This document shows positions 35,931 through 46,350 of a DNA stretch of 64,000 nucleotides, in pieces. Source of the stretch: Cephalopachus bancanus (Eukaryota > Chordata > Mammalia > Primates > Tarsiidae); contig JAPVLO010000885.1 in assembly GCA_027257055.1 (NCBI GenBank), forward strand, positions 124,001-188,000. The letters run 5' to 3'. Made by a program: the position numbers and the translations under genes. The notes under the pieces are model-generated. The model was not told where the DNA came from. It saw only the letters and a list, made by a program, of their open reading frames with translations, and made no database searches. Numbering within the stretch: position 1 is the stretch's first letter; each line of letters starts with the position of its first letter.

Positions 35931-37235
35931 CATCTGAATTATTTTTTGTTTTAATTTTTATTTTAAAGATGTGGAGCACAATTCAGGGTTAGGTATACAA
36001 ATGGTCATTGTGCAGGTAAAATTTGGGACCACTTTGGTCCCTAGTTCACCTGGTTTGAGAACAGGTACCCTTATTGATGAAGTGTGCCCTTCCTCCCTGG
36101 CAGTTTCCCACTACAGTCAATACCTTTCTTAGAGTATTATGATAATTTTTCAGTGTCCACTTATGAGTCCACATGTGGTGTTCAGTTCTTTGTTTCTGTG
36201 ATAGATCATTGAATATGATAGAATCTAAGTCCATCCAAGTTGCTGCAAAATTCATAATTTTGTCCTTCTTTATGGCTGCATAATATTCCATCGTGTATAT
36301 GTAACACATTTTTTTATCCAGTCCACTTTCAATGGGCAGCACAGTTAGTTCCATATTTTTGCTATTGTGAATAATGTTGCAATAAGCATGTGTGTGCAGG
36401 CATCTTTTGCACAGAGTGATCTGAGTTCCTCTGGATATATTCCCAGAATGGGCATTGTGGGTGATATGGAAAGTTGATTTTTAGGTATTTTAGGAATCAC
36501 CACACTGTTTTCCACAGAGGTTGTATTAGTTTACAATCCCACCAACATTGTAGAAGTGTTCCTTTTTCTCCACATTCTCTCCAGCATCTGTTGATTTTTG
36601 ACTTAGTTTCTCAACCAACTCATCTTTGATGAAGCTTCCAGTAACAACCACTGGGGAGAGGAGAACTTATTCAAAATGGTGCTGGGAAAACTGGCTGACC
36701 ATATGCAGATTAAATCAAGACCCCTACCTATCACCATACACAAAAATGAACTCTAAATGGGTCAAAATCCTGAAAAGAAACCTCAAACTATAAAAACCTT
36801 AGAAAATGTAGGAGACACCCTTATGGAAATTGGAACAGGCAAACAATTCCTGATCAAAACCCTAAATGCCCATACCACAAGAGATAAAACAGACAAGTGG
36901 GACCTCATCAAACTGAAAAGCTTCAGCAAAGCCAATGAAACCATCAAGAGAGCAGAGAGACAGACTACAGAATAGGAAAAAAATATTTACCAACTGTATA
37001 TCTGACAAAGGCCTAACATCTAGGAACTCAAACGTGCTGAAAAGAAAAAAAAAAAACAAACGGCCCTATTAAAAAATGGACAAAAGATATGAATAGACAC
37101 TTCTCAAAAGAAGACATACTAGTAGCCAACAGATACATGAAAAAATCCTCAGCCTCACTAATCATCAAAGAAATGCAAATTAAAGCCACACTGAAATACC
37201 ATCTAACTCCAGTCAGGATGGCCAGCATATGAATT
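35931..37235 (-). mobile_element. 5'-inverted L1 LINE, minus orientation
   Basis: The 3' part (35945-36605) lies on the minus strand: T-rich tail, 3' UTR, then the last ORF2 codons (CYIYTMEYYAAIKKDKIMN). The 5' part (36606-37225) is on the plus strand: [58 protein letters not shown], then [17 protein letters not shown] at the outer edge. In L1 coordinates the two parts meet near that VRMA codon, which is what twin priming predicts. CATCTGAATT (35931-35940) and CATATGAATT (37226-37235) form a target duplication. Confidence 0.9.
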
Positions 37236-38599
37236 CTTTAAACATAGAGAAGAAATGCTTTATTAGTGCCCTTTGTCTAGCAGGGCTTTTCCCTATGAGA
37301 AAGGTTACGATAGAGACAAAGGCTTGCAGACATAGTATAATCTCAGAGGGCAGGACTGAGGTACAAAAGAGGAAAACAGGGAAGGAGGAAGAGCCCACAC
37401 AAGGTGATTGTAGAGGAATGGAAAATTCTCTGCTCTGAATATTCACTGATTCCTTTGCTCTGCTACTAAAAGACTAACTCATTCCCTCTCAATCCCTTCA
37501 TTTAGTCAACATTTCTGAAATTAGGACTAAATGGCCTGAAATGGGCCACATGACAATGAAGAATATCCTAATTGCCCTCTGTTGCTTTCTTCTCTTTTCC
37601 CTTTGAAACCCTTAATGTGCTCCATACTCAGAGAAACATTTTCTTTGTTTCTCCATCGCAACTACCTGAATAGAGTATCCATTGCCTTGCAGTTTGAGTG
37701 TCAGAGAATGTTTTAAAATTCAACAGCATGTTTCCCACTATTACATGGCAAATGCTTGATCATGAAGAGACCTTTTGAGAAGCCATATGAAAAGCATCTC
37801 AGAATCATCTAACAAAGGGATAAACATCAAAAAGAAAGGAATAAACATCCCTCGTGAGTCAAGAGTTGTTGCCCGGACATCAAGTCCTCCATACAACTGG
37901 GCAGTATAAGCTTGAGTGTGAACAGATTTTGATGGGTGCCTCATGCTTCAGCATCAGGGAAGGTCTGGGATAGGAAGCAGAAGACTCAGGGTGATGGCCA
38001 AGGCAAGGTACTCAGGCTACACATGTGAGGACCTGAAAGGCCCTGTTTCTGTGTGAACAGGTCTCTTTGGTAAGAGCTGGAATGAGAGGCTAAGCTGAGA
38101 GAATCTGAAGTGATGCCCAAGAGGTATCTATGTGTGACTTTTTGGGTAGCGTTCTTGCCTTCCTATCTTCATGGGAAGAAACACCTGACCTTCGTAAATT
38201 TTCTTCCATCACTATGTGGATCACTTTTTCTGCATTCACTTGAAGGACTTTTGTGTGTTTATTCAACTTGCCTCTCTCAATGGAAGATGATTTTAGTAGA
38301 TGCTGTCAATGGCTCACCCAGATCCCTTTTGCCATTTTCTGGTTGCTGTCACTACTGGCTACTAGTTGCTCAGAGCAGCACCCTTTCCTGAATAATTACC
38401 CTACAACAGGTGTTTTCTCACCCAAGAAGATATTCCCCCAGCCCCAACTCAGGTGGCAGCACACACACAATGACTGACTGGTCAACTGATTCATAGGTCT
38501 CTTCAAGGCAGGACTTCATCTACGGTGAAATGTATGCAGTAGTGTTTTGGTAAACTGATGCTTTAAAACATGTGTATTTACTTGGAATGGGAACAAACA
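37236..38599. other. Unassigned sequence, possibly ERV-related
   Basis: No gene recognised. Composition is nearer 42 percent GC by eye than the AT-rich neighbours. It may belong to the endogenous-retrovirus block that follows, but I see no diagnostic motif. Confidence 0.3.
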
Positions 38600-39788
38600 G
38601 GGTTTTTCCTATACACACTCTGTTCACTCAACACAACACTTCTAACACCAGATATGTGAGAGCTTTTCCCCACATATCAAGCAATTCTGCAGCAGATACC
38701 AGCTGAGTGTCCTATGAGTCAATTCAGTTTTGACACTAACTACCTGGAGATAGCATCAGATCCCATAGATTAAGGACTTTGTCCCACAGGTCTGCCCCCA
38801 CCTAAGATGTCAATCACAATTCCCAAGTTGCGAACTGTACTCCTGACCAACTGGCTATAATTTGAGGTTCCCATGACCTCCTTTTTAGGTTTGATCAATT
38901 TGCCAGAGTGGCTCACAGAACTCATGGAAACACCTAAATTATGCTTAACCATTTATTATAAGGGTTGTGCAAATGATACAGATGAACAGCCAAATGCATA
39001 CATAGGGCAAGGTATTGGAGAATGAACTTGGAGTTTCTACTCTCTCTGGGTGTACCACTCTCCAGAAACCTCCACATGTTCAGTTATCTTAAAGCTCTCA
39101 AACCATGTCCTTTTGTGTTTTATGGAGGCTCCATTGCATAGGCATAATTAATGACATCATTGGTCATTGGTTATCAGCTCAATCTTCTGCCTTCTCTCCT
39201 CTGTGGAAGTCAGCAGATAGGACTGGAAGTTCTGACTTTCTAATCACATGGATGGTTTCCTGGCAAATAGCCCTCATCCTGAGGCTACCCAGGAGTCCAC
39301 AAAGAGTTGTCTCATTAAAACAAAAGATGTTCCTATCACTCAAAGAATTCTGTGGGATTTAGGAGCTCTGTGTCAGATGGTCCTATCACTTAGGAGATTA
39401 CAAAGGTCTTAGGAGCTCTGTATCAGCAACCTGGAGTCAAAGTACAAATGTTTGAACAAAAGATTCTCCTAGAGCCCCTGTCTACAAGTTTTATCAGCTC
39501 TGTGCCAGGAAAGGAGTGTGGAGGTGGGGGGAACAGGAGCCAAAAATATATTTCTTATTATATCACAACATCACAGTAGTGTTTGCTGATTTCTGTGGTG
39601 TAAATTCTCCCACTGTGGCTGATGTCATTCTACCAATTTGACATCATTAAACACAGAATTGGGAAGAGATGTGCACAATCTGTTCTTACAAGACTGCTCC
39701 AACACACTGTTCAATTCATACTCCATAGATTTGTGTGAAATTAGGGTAAAGTTGGGGTCCAACTGAAGCTATTCTGTTTTTCTCAGCA
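38600..39788 (-). mobile_element. Long ERV LTR
   Basis: About 1 to 1.2 kb of LTR-type sequence on the minus strand. Landmarks on that strand include an AATAAA signal in TTATAATAAATGGTTAAGC (38940-38960), then GTGAGCCACTCTGGCAAATT and CTGATGCTATCTCCAGGTAG. A tandem GAGCTCCTAA-type motif is seen twice (39340-39420). It may start at TGCTGAGAAAAACAG (39788), right after a purine-rich AGGGCAGGGGAAGT that would suit a polypurine tract. Family (ERVL or class I) not determined and the boundaries are soft. Confidence 0.65.
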
Positions 39789-40584
39789 ACTTCCCCTGCC
39801 CTAGCCTGTTTCCCTCACTTCCCTACAAACTCCCCCTGATTGTCTTCCCTCAATGAAGCATCTAAACAATAGTTCTTGTCTTCCCTCAATGAAGCACTTA
39901 ATAATTCTGGCCACAGGTTCTGTTTCTGGGGAATCCAACTGAAGACAATGACAGAGAGAATTAACTGCTTGCTCTCATTTTTAGCTGTCCATCTGTCCCA
40001 TCTCGAGGAACACTGTGGTCTATTAGCCACCACTATAGAGCTCTCTGGATCAGGTCCCCTGGCTACCATTCCAACCCTGTCACTTGTTATAATTGTGCTC
40101 ACCTGGCTTCTAATGGTTAAGCACAATAGCCTGACTTCTGTTATTCCAGGATCCCATAATCCCTCATTGTTTTCAGGGAACTCAGTTCTGTAACTATATA
40201 TTTTATCTTCCACCTTTGTAGCCAAAGGATGGCCACCACTGTGCTTCTCAATGATGACAGCCTTGTCTTACCAACACATTACTTATCACTTTTGTAAGTG
40301 GACTGTCTACCAGACCTTCCTGGAGGAATATAGATGCTGGTGTATTTTCTGATTATACATAATACTTCCACTCTAGCATGCCCACTTCACTAGGCATTTT
40401 GATTCCTTTTTCTATTGTCTTCTGTGGCAGTTCTGAATTCTTATTTTGCTTACTTTGGGAAATCAATTTATTCAAACTTCCAAGTGTCATCCTAGAACCA
40501 TTATCCAGGGACTTTGCCAGAGTGTTTAAAATGTATATTACAAAAGTATACATCCCTATTGATACATTCTCATTTATCTAACTA
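39789..40584. other. Unassigned, possibly ERV internal remnant
   Basis: A 36-bp tandem duplication is seen: TGTCTTCCCTCAATGAAGCA at 39841-39860 and again at 39877-39896. A 136-codon minus-strand open frame (39815-40225) lacks any recognisable gag or pol motif. If the LTR on its left is a 3' LTR, this would be ERV internal sequence; unproven. Confidence 0.35.
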
Positions 40585-41127
40585 TATGAGAGGGGACCCC
40601 TTCCCCCAAAAAGGAATTATCTTTTAGAGGGTGGGCCCCTTGTAGTACAGGCTTCTTCTGCTAGGTAGTGTTCTAGGAACCCATTGGCGTCAATGTACCA
40701 GCTAGTGTTGTTGTGAGAAACTGCGTTTGGCTTCAGTGAATTTTTTTTGGAGATTCTTCCAACGCGTTTGCCCATTTCATGATTGATGAGTGCACCTGCC
40801 CACACCGTGCTGAGTGTTCAGCAGTTTTTGACCAAAAATGGCATGACCCACTTGCCCCACACTCTCTGTTCATCGGATCCCACCCTGCGTGCCTTTTTTG
40901 TTTGTTTCTCCGAATGAAAAAAAGTCCTCAAAGGGAAACATTTCCCTGATATGGAAGAGGTGAAACAAAAAATGGCAGAAACAATAAAAGGCATCAAAAT
41001 CGATTTGCTCAAAAACTGTTTGGAGGTGTGTAAAAATTGTCTCAATAGATGAATTGCATAAAACAGAGAGCATAAGTACACAATTTTTTGATAAATAAAT
41101 TCCGGATTTTAGGGAGACTTCCCCTTG
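40585..41127 (+). mobile_element. Mariner-type element with transposase remnant (copy 1)
   Basis: About 543 bp with inverted ends of about 30 bp (left GAGAGGGGACCCCTTCCCCC, right, reversed, CAAGGGGAAGTCTCCCTAAA) and TA at both outer edges. The right half encodes a broken mariner transposase C-terminus: VLSVQQFLTKNGMTHLPH, then KKVLKGKHFPDMEEVKQK and MAETIKGIKI. The YSPDL motif holding the third catalytic Asp of DD34D enzymes is degraded to CSSDP. Same architecture as 49045-49627. Confidence 0.82.
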
Positions 41128-41494
41128 TATGTTTTCCCAATCCAGTCTCCCTTGATCCTTCACTCTCACAATCCAGTCCCATAAATATTGTCCCAGATCC
41201 TGCTGGTACATATTGGCTAGGTTCTTACGCTCTTTGGCTTAGTCTTTTTCCTGCCTTACCAAACTCAACACTTCCTCATCCAGGTTATGTGGAATATGGC
41301 TCTAAGTATTGCTTTGGTGGCCAGGAGGGAAGCTGAGGATAAAATCTGAGGGAACAGAGGTTTTCTTGCAAGAGAGGACTCTGCATTATTATCAAGTAAT
41401 GCAGGAGTACTAATTTTTAACAAGAAGGAGTGGATCACTTCTGTAAACCCAGCTACAAGGAGTCAGAGGAATCATGGAATTCAAGATTTTTTAA
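41128..41494. other. Unassigned sequence
   Basis: No gene or repeat identified. Confidence 0.4.
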
Positions 41495-41765
41495 AAGTGA
41501 CTTTATTGACAAATAATATAATTCACATACCCTACAGTTTACCCATTTAAAGTGCACAACTCAATTTTTTAGCATACATATTTACAGATATGTGCAACCA
41601 TCACCACAGTCTAATTACAATGTCTTCACCAATCATAAAGAAACACCACATCCTTTAGCTATTTCCTCCCTATCCTTATGAATAGAGAGTGAACCATATA
41701 TGTTTTCTTGTGTCTGGTTTATTGCACTTAGCATAATGTGTTTAAGTTTCATTCATGTTGTAGAA
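41495..41765 (-). mobile_element. Old L1M 3' end, antisense
   Basis: Reverse-complement L1M: TATTGACAAATAATATAATT, CCCATTTAAAGTGCACAACT, GTGCAACCATCACCACAGTC, TTAGCATAATGTGTTTAAGT and TTCATTCATGTTGTAG follow the 3' end of old L1M elements step by step. Confidence 0.88.
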
Positions 41766-42695
41766 TTCAAGGGTTTCAATCAAATGTCCCCATTCCATAT
41801 CTCTGACCACACCTTCTCAACCTGGACCTTTTCTTTGGTGTAATAAACTTGTGAAAGGTGGGAACATAACCCTTCCCTGGGTTTGCACTGCCATTATAAT
41901 TAAGTCCTGGGTCTGATCCTCTGGTAGCAGAAAATGAAAGTCTCTTTAAATGCTTCCAAAGTCCTCTGACTTTCACACTTCATCTTAAATTGCTGATGAA
42001 TCACTCTCAGCCTTTCATTGTTTCTTCAATGCATTTATCATACTCAGCAATAGCCAGCCATTGTCCATTGTCCTTATCACTACTTATCATTACTACTTAT
42101 TCTGACTCTCTCAAACTCCTGAGATACAGCCACTACCAGTGCATTTCCTTCCACTCTGAGAATGTTAACAATTGCATTGCTATTACATACCAAAGGCTTT
42201 CCATACTCCACCTACCACCAGTGACAGTGTTTTCATCTCCAGCCAGGTAATGAGTGATCTAGCTCCAGTATCCCATTTTAAAGTTTCCTTCCTTCAAGCA
42301 CACCTAACACCAACTATCCTAAGTAAGGTTCTCTGTGAAACAGACCCTGAGATGGATATTTGTGAGTAGAAAGTTTATTGAGGGCTTTCTGAAACAATGC
42401 TTATGCAGGAATGAAAGAAGCAAGATTGGAGAGAGGAATAAGTTTAACTTCAGAGAAGTAGCAACAAAGATCTCATCTGATCCTACAAGGAGCTTTAGAG
42501 CTCAGATGATCCCTCAGACTTTTAAATTGACCAGTCATTGGATGTGGGCTGCCCCAATGTAGGAGAATAACTTTGGCTAAGACAGCTGCCTTGATTGGTG
42601 GGCATTGTCCAGGCAGAGACACAGTTGTTTGAGCTTCAGCAGACAGCACCCCCAGAAGTTAAAACCCTTATCTTGAATGTAAGTCTGGGGCAACA
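41766..42695. other. Unassigned sequence
   Basis: No gene or repeat that I can name. Short open frames only. Confidence 0.35.
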
Positions 42696-43360
42696 TATTA
42701 TAGCAGGGGTCCTCAAACTTTTAAAACAGGGGCCCAGTTCACTGTCTCTCAGACCGTTGGAGGGGCGGACTATAGTTTAAAAAACCATTTGCATTAGCAC
42801 TAAGCGCTATTTGCGCTATCACTGTGATGCAACCCCCCTAGAAACCACCCGCAGCCAACTAACCAACTTCAAAAAAAAAAAAGGCTCTCCTAACTTCAAA
42901 AAAAAAAGGCTCTCCTAACTTCAAAAAAAGAGGCTCTCCTAACTTCCAAAAAAAGGCGCCCCCTATCTGCAAAAAAAAATAGACCTCCTAACTTCAGGAA
43001 AAAAAAAAAGGCCCCCCCTTAACCGCAAAAAAAAGGCCCTATTAACTGCAAAATTAAAAAAAAAATAGACCTCCTAACTTCAAAAAAAAAAATCCTAACT
43101 TGTTCTTACCTCGGTCCTCAGGCAGCAGCAGGCTCTGCACAGGCAAGCTCGTGACTCGTTCATCACACCCGAGACCGAGAGGAGGAGTCGAGAGACAGAG
43201 AGAAGGAGGGGAGTAGGAGAGTGCCACGCACATTCCACACATGCGCACTGCGGGCCGGACCAGTCGGCTGCTAGGCAGGACAGGCAGCGGCGGCAAAAAC
43301 ACCCGGTAGGCCGGATAAATGTCCTTGGCAGGCCGCAGTTTGAGGACCCCTGTATTATAG
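42696..43360. mobile_element. Well-preserved nonautonomous hAT transposon with minisatellite
   Basis: Element 42704-43352 (649 bp). Ends CAGGGGTCCTCAAACTTTTA and, reversed, CAGGGGTCCTCAAACTGCGG share 16 bases. The 8-bp target duplication TATTATAG (42696-42703 and 43353-43360) is perfect, the defining mark of hAT transposition. After the left end comes GGACTATAGTTTAAAAAACC, then a minisatellite at 42861-43102, then GC-rich sequence with many CpGs (43110-43330). No transposase frame. The terminus resembles the OC1/OposCharlie-type hATs known from lizards, bats, opossum and some primates; family assignment is from memory. Confidence 0.93.
42861..43102. repeat. Minisatellite inside the hAT element
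   Basis: About ten imperfect units of 20-30 bp, each an A run plus a pyrimidine-rich linker: CTCCTAACTTC then A8-A12 then GGCT or TAGAC. Linker variants include GCGCCCCCTATCTGC and GGCCCTATTAACTGC. Confidence 0.9.
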
Positions 43361-43685
43361 CATCCATTGCGAGGTCATAATCCAGAACTCGTCACTGCCA
43401 ACGACTGCCATGTTTCTAAAATCTCAGTTTCAATTTCCTATTTTTCAGCCATCACTTCCTATTTTTTAAATCTCATACCCTAAAATACCCTAACTTCAAT
43501 TATCTTTGAACTGAGGCTTTCCAAACTATTGATACTATTTTGTGCTCCCCACGCTCTTGAATTTCTCTTACCTATCTTAAATCCATGATTAATCAATTAA
43601 TAATTTACTTACATATAATATAAGGTAATACTCTTTGTCCCCTCTCACGCTCATCCTCTTTTGACAAAAGTATAACTTTACCTAT
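43361..43685. other. Unassigned sequence
   Basis: Flank of the hAT element; pyrimidine-rich, no repeat named. Confidence 0.4.
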
Positions 43686-43687
43686 AC

Positions 43688-44066
43688 TCAACTGCTATAG
43701 ACGGAATTGTGTACCACTGCAAATTCCTATTTTGAAGCCCTAACTCTGATGTGTCCGTGTTTGGTAATAGAATTCTTATGAGGTAATAAAGGTTAAATGA
43801 AGCCATAAGAGTGGGGCCCTAATTCAATAAAACTGGTGGTCTTATAAGGAAAGGAAGAGAGAAATCTTGCTCAGGGGAAAGTCTGTGTGGGTACAAAGCG
43901 GTTATCTACCAGCCAGGAAGAAAGCCCTCACCAAAATGTAAATCCAGTCAAACCTTGGTCTGGGACTTAACAGCCTCCAAGACTGTGAGAAAAATTAATT
44001 TCTACTGTTTAAGCTAACCAGTCTGTGGCATTTTGCTATGGCAGCCTGAGCAGACTAATTCACCAA
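43688..44066 (+). mobile_element. MaLR LTR (MLT1 type)
   Basis: Plus-strand solo LTR. Landmarks: ATTGTGTACCACTGCAAATT, TATTTTGAAGCCCTAACTCT, GTCTTATAAGGAAAGGAAG, AGCCAGGAAGAAAGCCCTCA, TTAAGCTAACCAGTCTGTGG, ending GAGCAGACTAA. All follow the MLT1 consensus order. Confidence 0.92.
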
Positions 44067-44239
44067 TTCTCTGCTGATTCTGTATCTTCACCTTTGTAGT
44101 TGAATTTGGTTAAAGAAACATACCTAATCATACTAAATATCTCATGAATTTCAAGTACACACTTAGTAATACCTGGTAATCATAATAAACATCCAACTTA
44201 CTTAATTTTTCTACTCTCTTAAATAAATATTCCATATTT

Positions 44240-46350
44240 TTCTCACTCTTCAAACTCCCAACACTCCACGCCCCATTCTCATGAGAGATAAAAATTTTAC
44301 CTCTTCATCTTTGAGAAAGTTGAAGCAATCAGAAAAGAATTTCTACAGATCCCACCAAAACCACATCTATCCACTCACCAGTATCAGTAACCACATTCTC
44401 TGCCTTCCTACTTGTTACCACAGATGAAATACCCATGTTTCTAAAAGCTCATCCTTCCTTTTGTGCAGCAGATTCCATCCCCTCTCAACTACTCAAGGGA
44501 ATCTTTCCGGCAGTTCTCTTCTACATCATTAATTGTTTCATCTCTCCTGGGTCATTCCATCAACATACACACATGCTATTATTTCTCCCATTAAATTAAC
44601 TTAAAAAAAAACTTTAGTCCTAGTCTTCCTCATGAATTAATGCTTTATTTGCTCTCCTTTTCACTAAAACTCTTTAAAGAATAGTTCATACCTTGTTGTT
44701 TAAAATTTCTCTTCTTTTACTCTCTTAAACTCACTTTATTTCATCTTCAGCTCCCTGCTACACCACTGAAGCCACTCTTCTCAAGGTCATCAATGACTTC
44801 CATGTCATTAATTCCAGTGGTCAATTCCCAGTCTTCAGTTTACTCGATCCAACATGGCAGTTCGAAACTGGGGTGATTTTACCCACCAGGTGTCATTTAG
44901 CAACATCTGTAGACATTTTTGGTTGTCACAGTTTTGGTGGGGAGGCAAACTACTGGCACGTAAAAGTAGAGTCTGGAGATGCGGCTAAACCTCCTACAAT
45001 GCATACATGGGACATCCCCCATCATCATTACCACCGTCGAACAAAGAATTATCTAGCCCAAAATGTCAAAAGTGTGAAGGCAGAAAAGCCCTAACCAGTA
45101 TCATCTGACACAATTGATTTTTTTTGCTTGGATTTCAAAATACCACTTTTTAAATTTTTCTCCTACTTTCTTGGGTACTCATTCTCAGTATGTCCCTCCA
45201 TTTCTAATGCTGGAGTGCCCCGGACTTGGTATTGTACCTTTTTTCTTCTCTAGCTACACTCACTCCTTAGGTGGCTTCCTCTATTTTCATGGATTTAAAT
45301 GCCATCTCTCTGCTGTCAACTTCCAAAATCATACTTCCATGATCTTTTCTTCAGATTACTGTACTGGTTTCTATAACAGATTTCTGTGCTGATTTCTGTA
45401 CAATTGCCTACTTACATCTCCACTTGATATTTCATAGGCATTCCAAAACTTAATATGTCTAAAACAAAATTTCTTACTTTCCTTGCAAACCTGCTCCTCT
45501 CAGTCTTCTCTATCTAAAAAAATGGAAACTCAATTCCTCAGTGGTTTAGGCTGTAAATCCACGGTATCATCCCTGACTTCTCTTTTTCTCTCACATCTTA
45601 TACTCAACCTCTCATCTGGGTCTATCTTCATCATATAGTCAAAATATGACAACTTCTTACTATCTCTACTTTTGCTTCCCTGGTGCAAGCCATATCACCT
45701 CTCACCTGAATAACTGAAATATAATCCTAGCTGTTCTCTCTGATACTACTCTTTTTTCCACTACAACCTATTTTTACACAGAAGCTAAAGTGATCTTTTA
45801 AAATTCATCTGACCAAAGCCTTCTAATGACTCTTCATTTTGCTTACCATAAAAATCAAAGTCCCTACGATGGCTGACAAGGTTCTATATGAGCTTGCCTG
45901 TCTTTACCTCTTTGACCTCATCTCCTGCCACTTTCTCCCTCAGTCACTGTGCTCCAGCTGCACTGACCTCCTGCTGTTCATCAAATTCACAAGGAATATT
46001 TCTCCTTCAGGGCTTTGATAATGCAATAATATCTCTTACATAGCCATATACTTGGTACTTCAGTCTCTTACGTCTTTGATCCAATATTATTTTTCAATGA
46101 AGCCTACCCAAATCACCCTATTTACAATTGTAACTAATATCTACACTCTCTATAGCTCTTACTGTACTCTTTCTTTTTTAAAATCATTGTCATTATCACC
46201 TTCTAATATACTACATAATTTACATATTAGTTATTATTTTCTCCCTTGAAAGCAGGAATCATTGTCCATTTTGAACACTGACATATCTCAAGTGTCTAGA
46301 AGAGTGTCTGGCATATAATATGTGCCCCCAAATATTTGTGTGAATTGTGA
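44240..46350 (+). mobile_element. Long L2 LINE fossil with RT-region remnant
   Basis: Plus-strand L2 of about 1.9 kb net. Landmarks: TCATCAATGACTTCCATGTC, TTCATGGATTTAAATGCCA, TTAATATGTCTAAAACAAAA, GTGCAAGCCATATCACCTCT, ACTCTTCATTTTGCTTACC, ATGGCTGACAAGGTTCTATA and, at the 3' end, GAAAGCAGGAATCATTGTCC and GTCTGGCATATAATATGTGC. A MER20-type element interrupts it at 44862-45098. Frames are destroyed; L2 RT once lay here. Confidence 0.85.
44862..45098 (+). mobile_element. MER20-type hAT transposon in L2
   Basis: Segments TGGGGTGATTTTACCCACC, AACATCTGTAGACATTTTTG, GCGGCTAAACCTCCTACAAT, AAAGAATTATCTAGCCCAAA match the MER20 consensus as I recall it. The ends have decayed. Confidence 0.85.

Noticed and set aside
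39815..40225. 136-codon minus-strand frame as ERV gag or pol
   Set aside because: No zinc knuckle, protease, polymerase or integrase motif seen; the opposite strand is also open, which suggests composition rather than coding.
42861..43102. Regular spaced repeat resembling a CRISPR array
   Set aside because: Units are A runs with variable linkers inside a transposon in a primate genome; no conserved palindromic repeat and no cas genes.
43105..43335. CpG-rich block as a promoter CpG island
   Set aside because: It lies wholly inside the hAT element and ends at its terminus; there is no adjoining exon.
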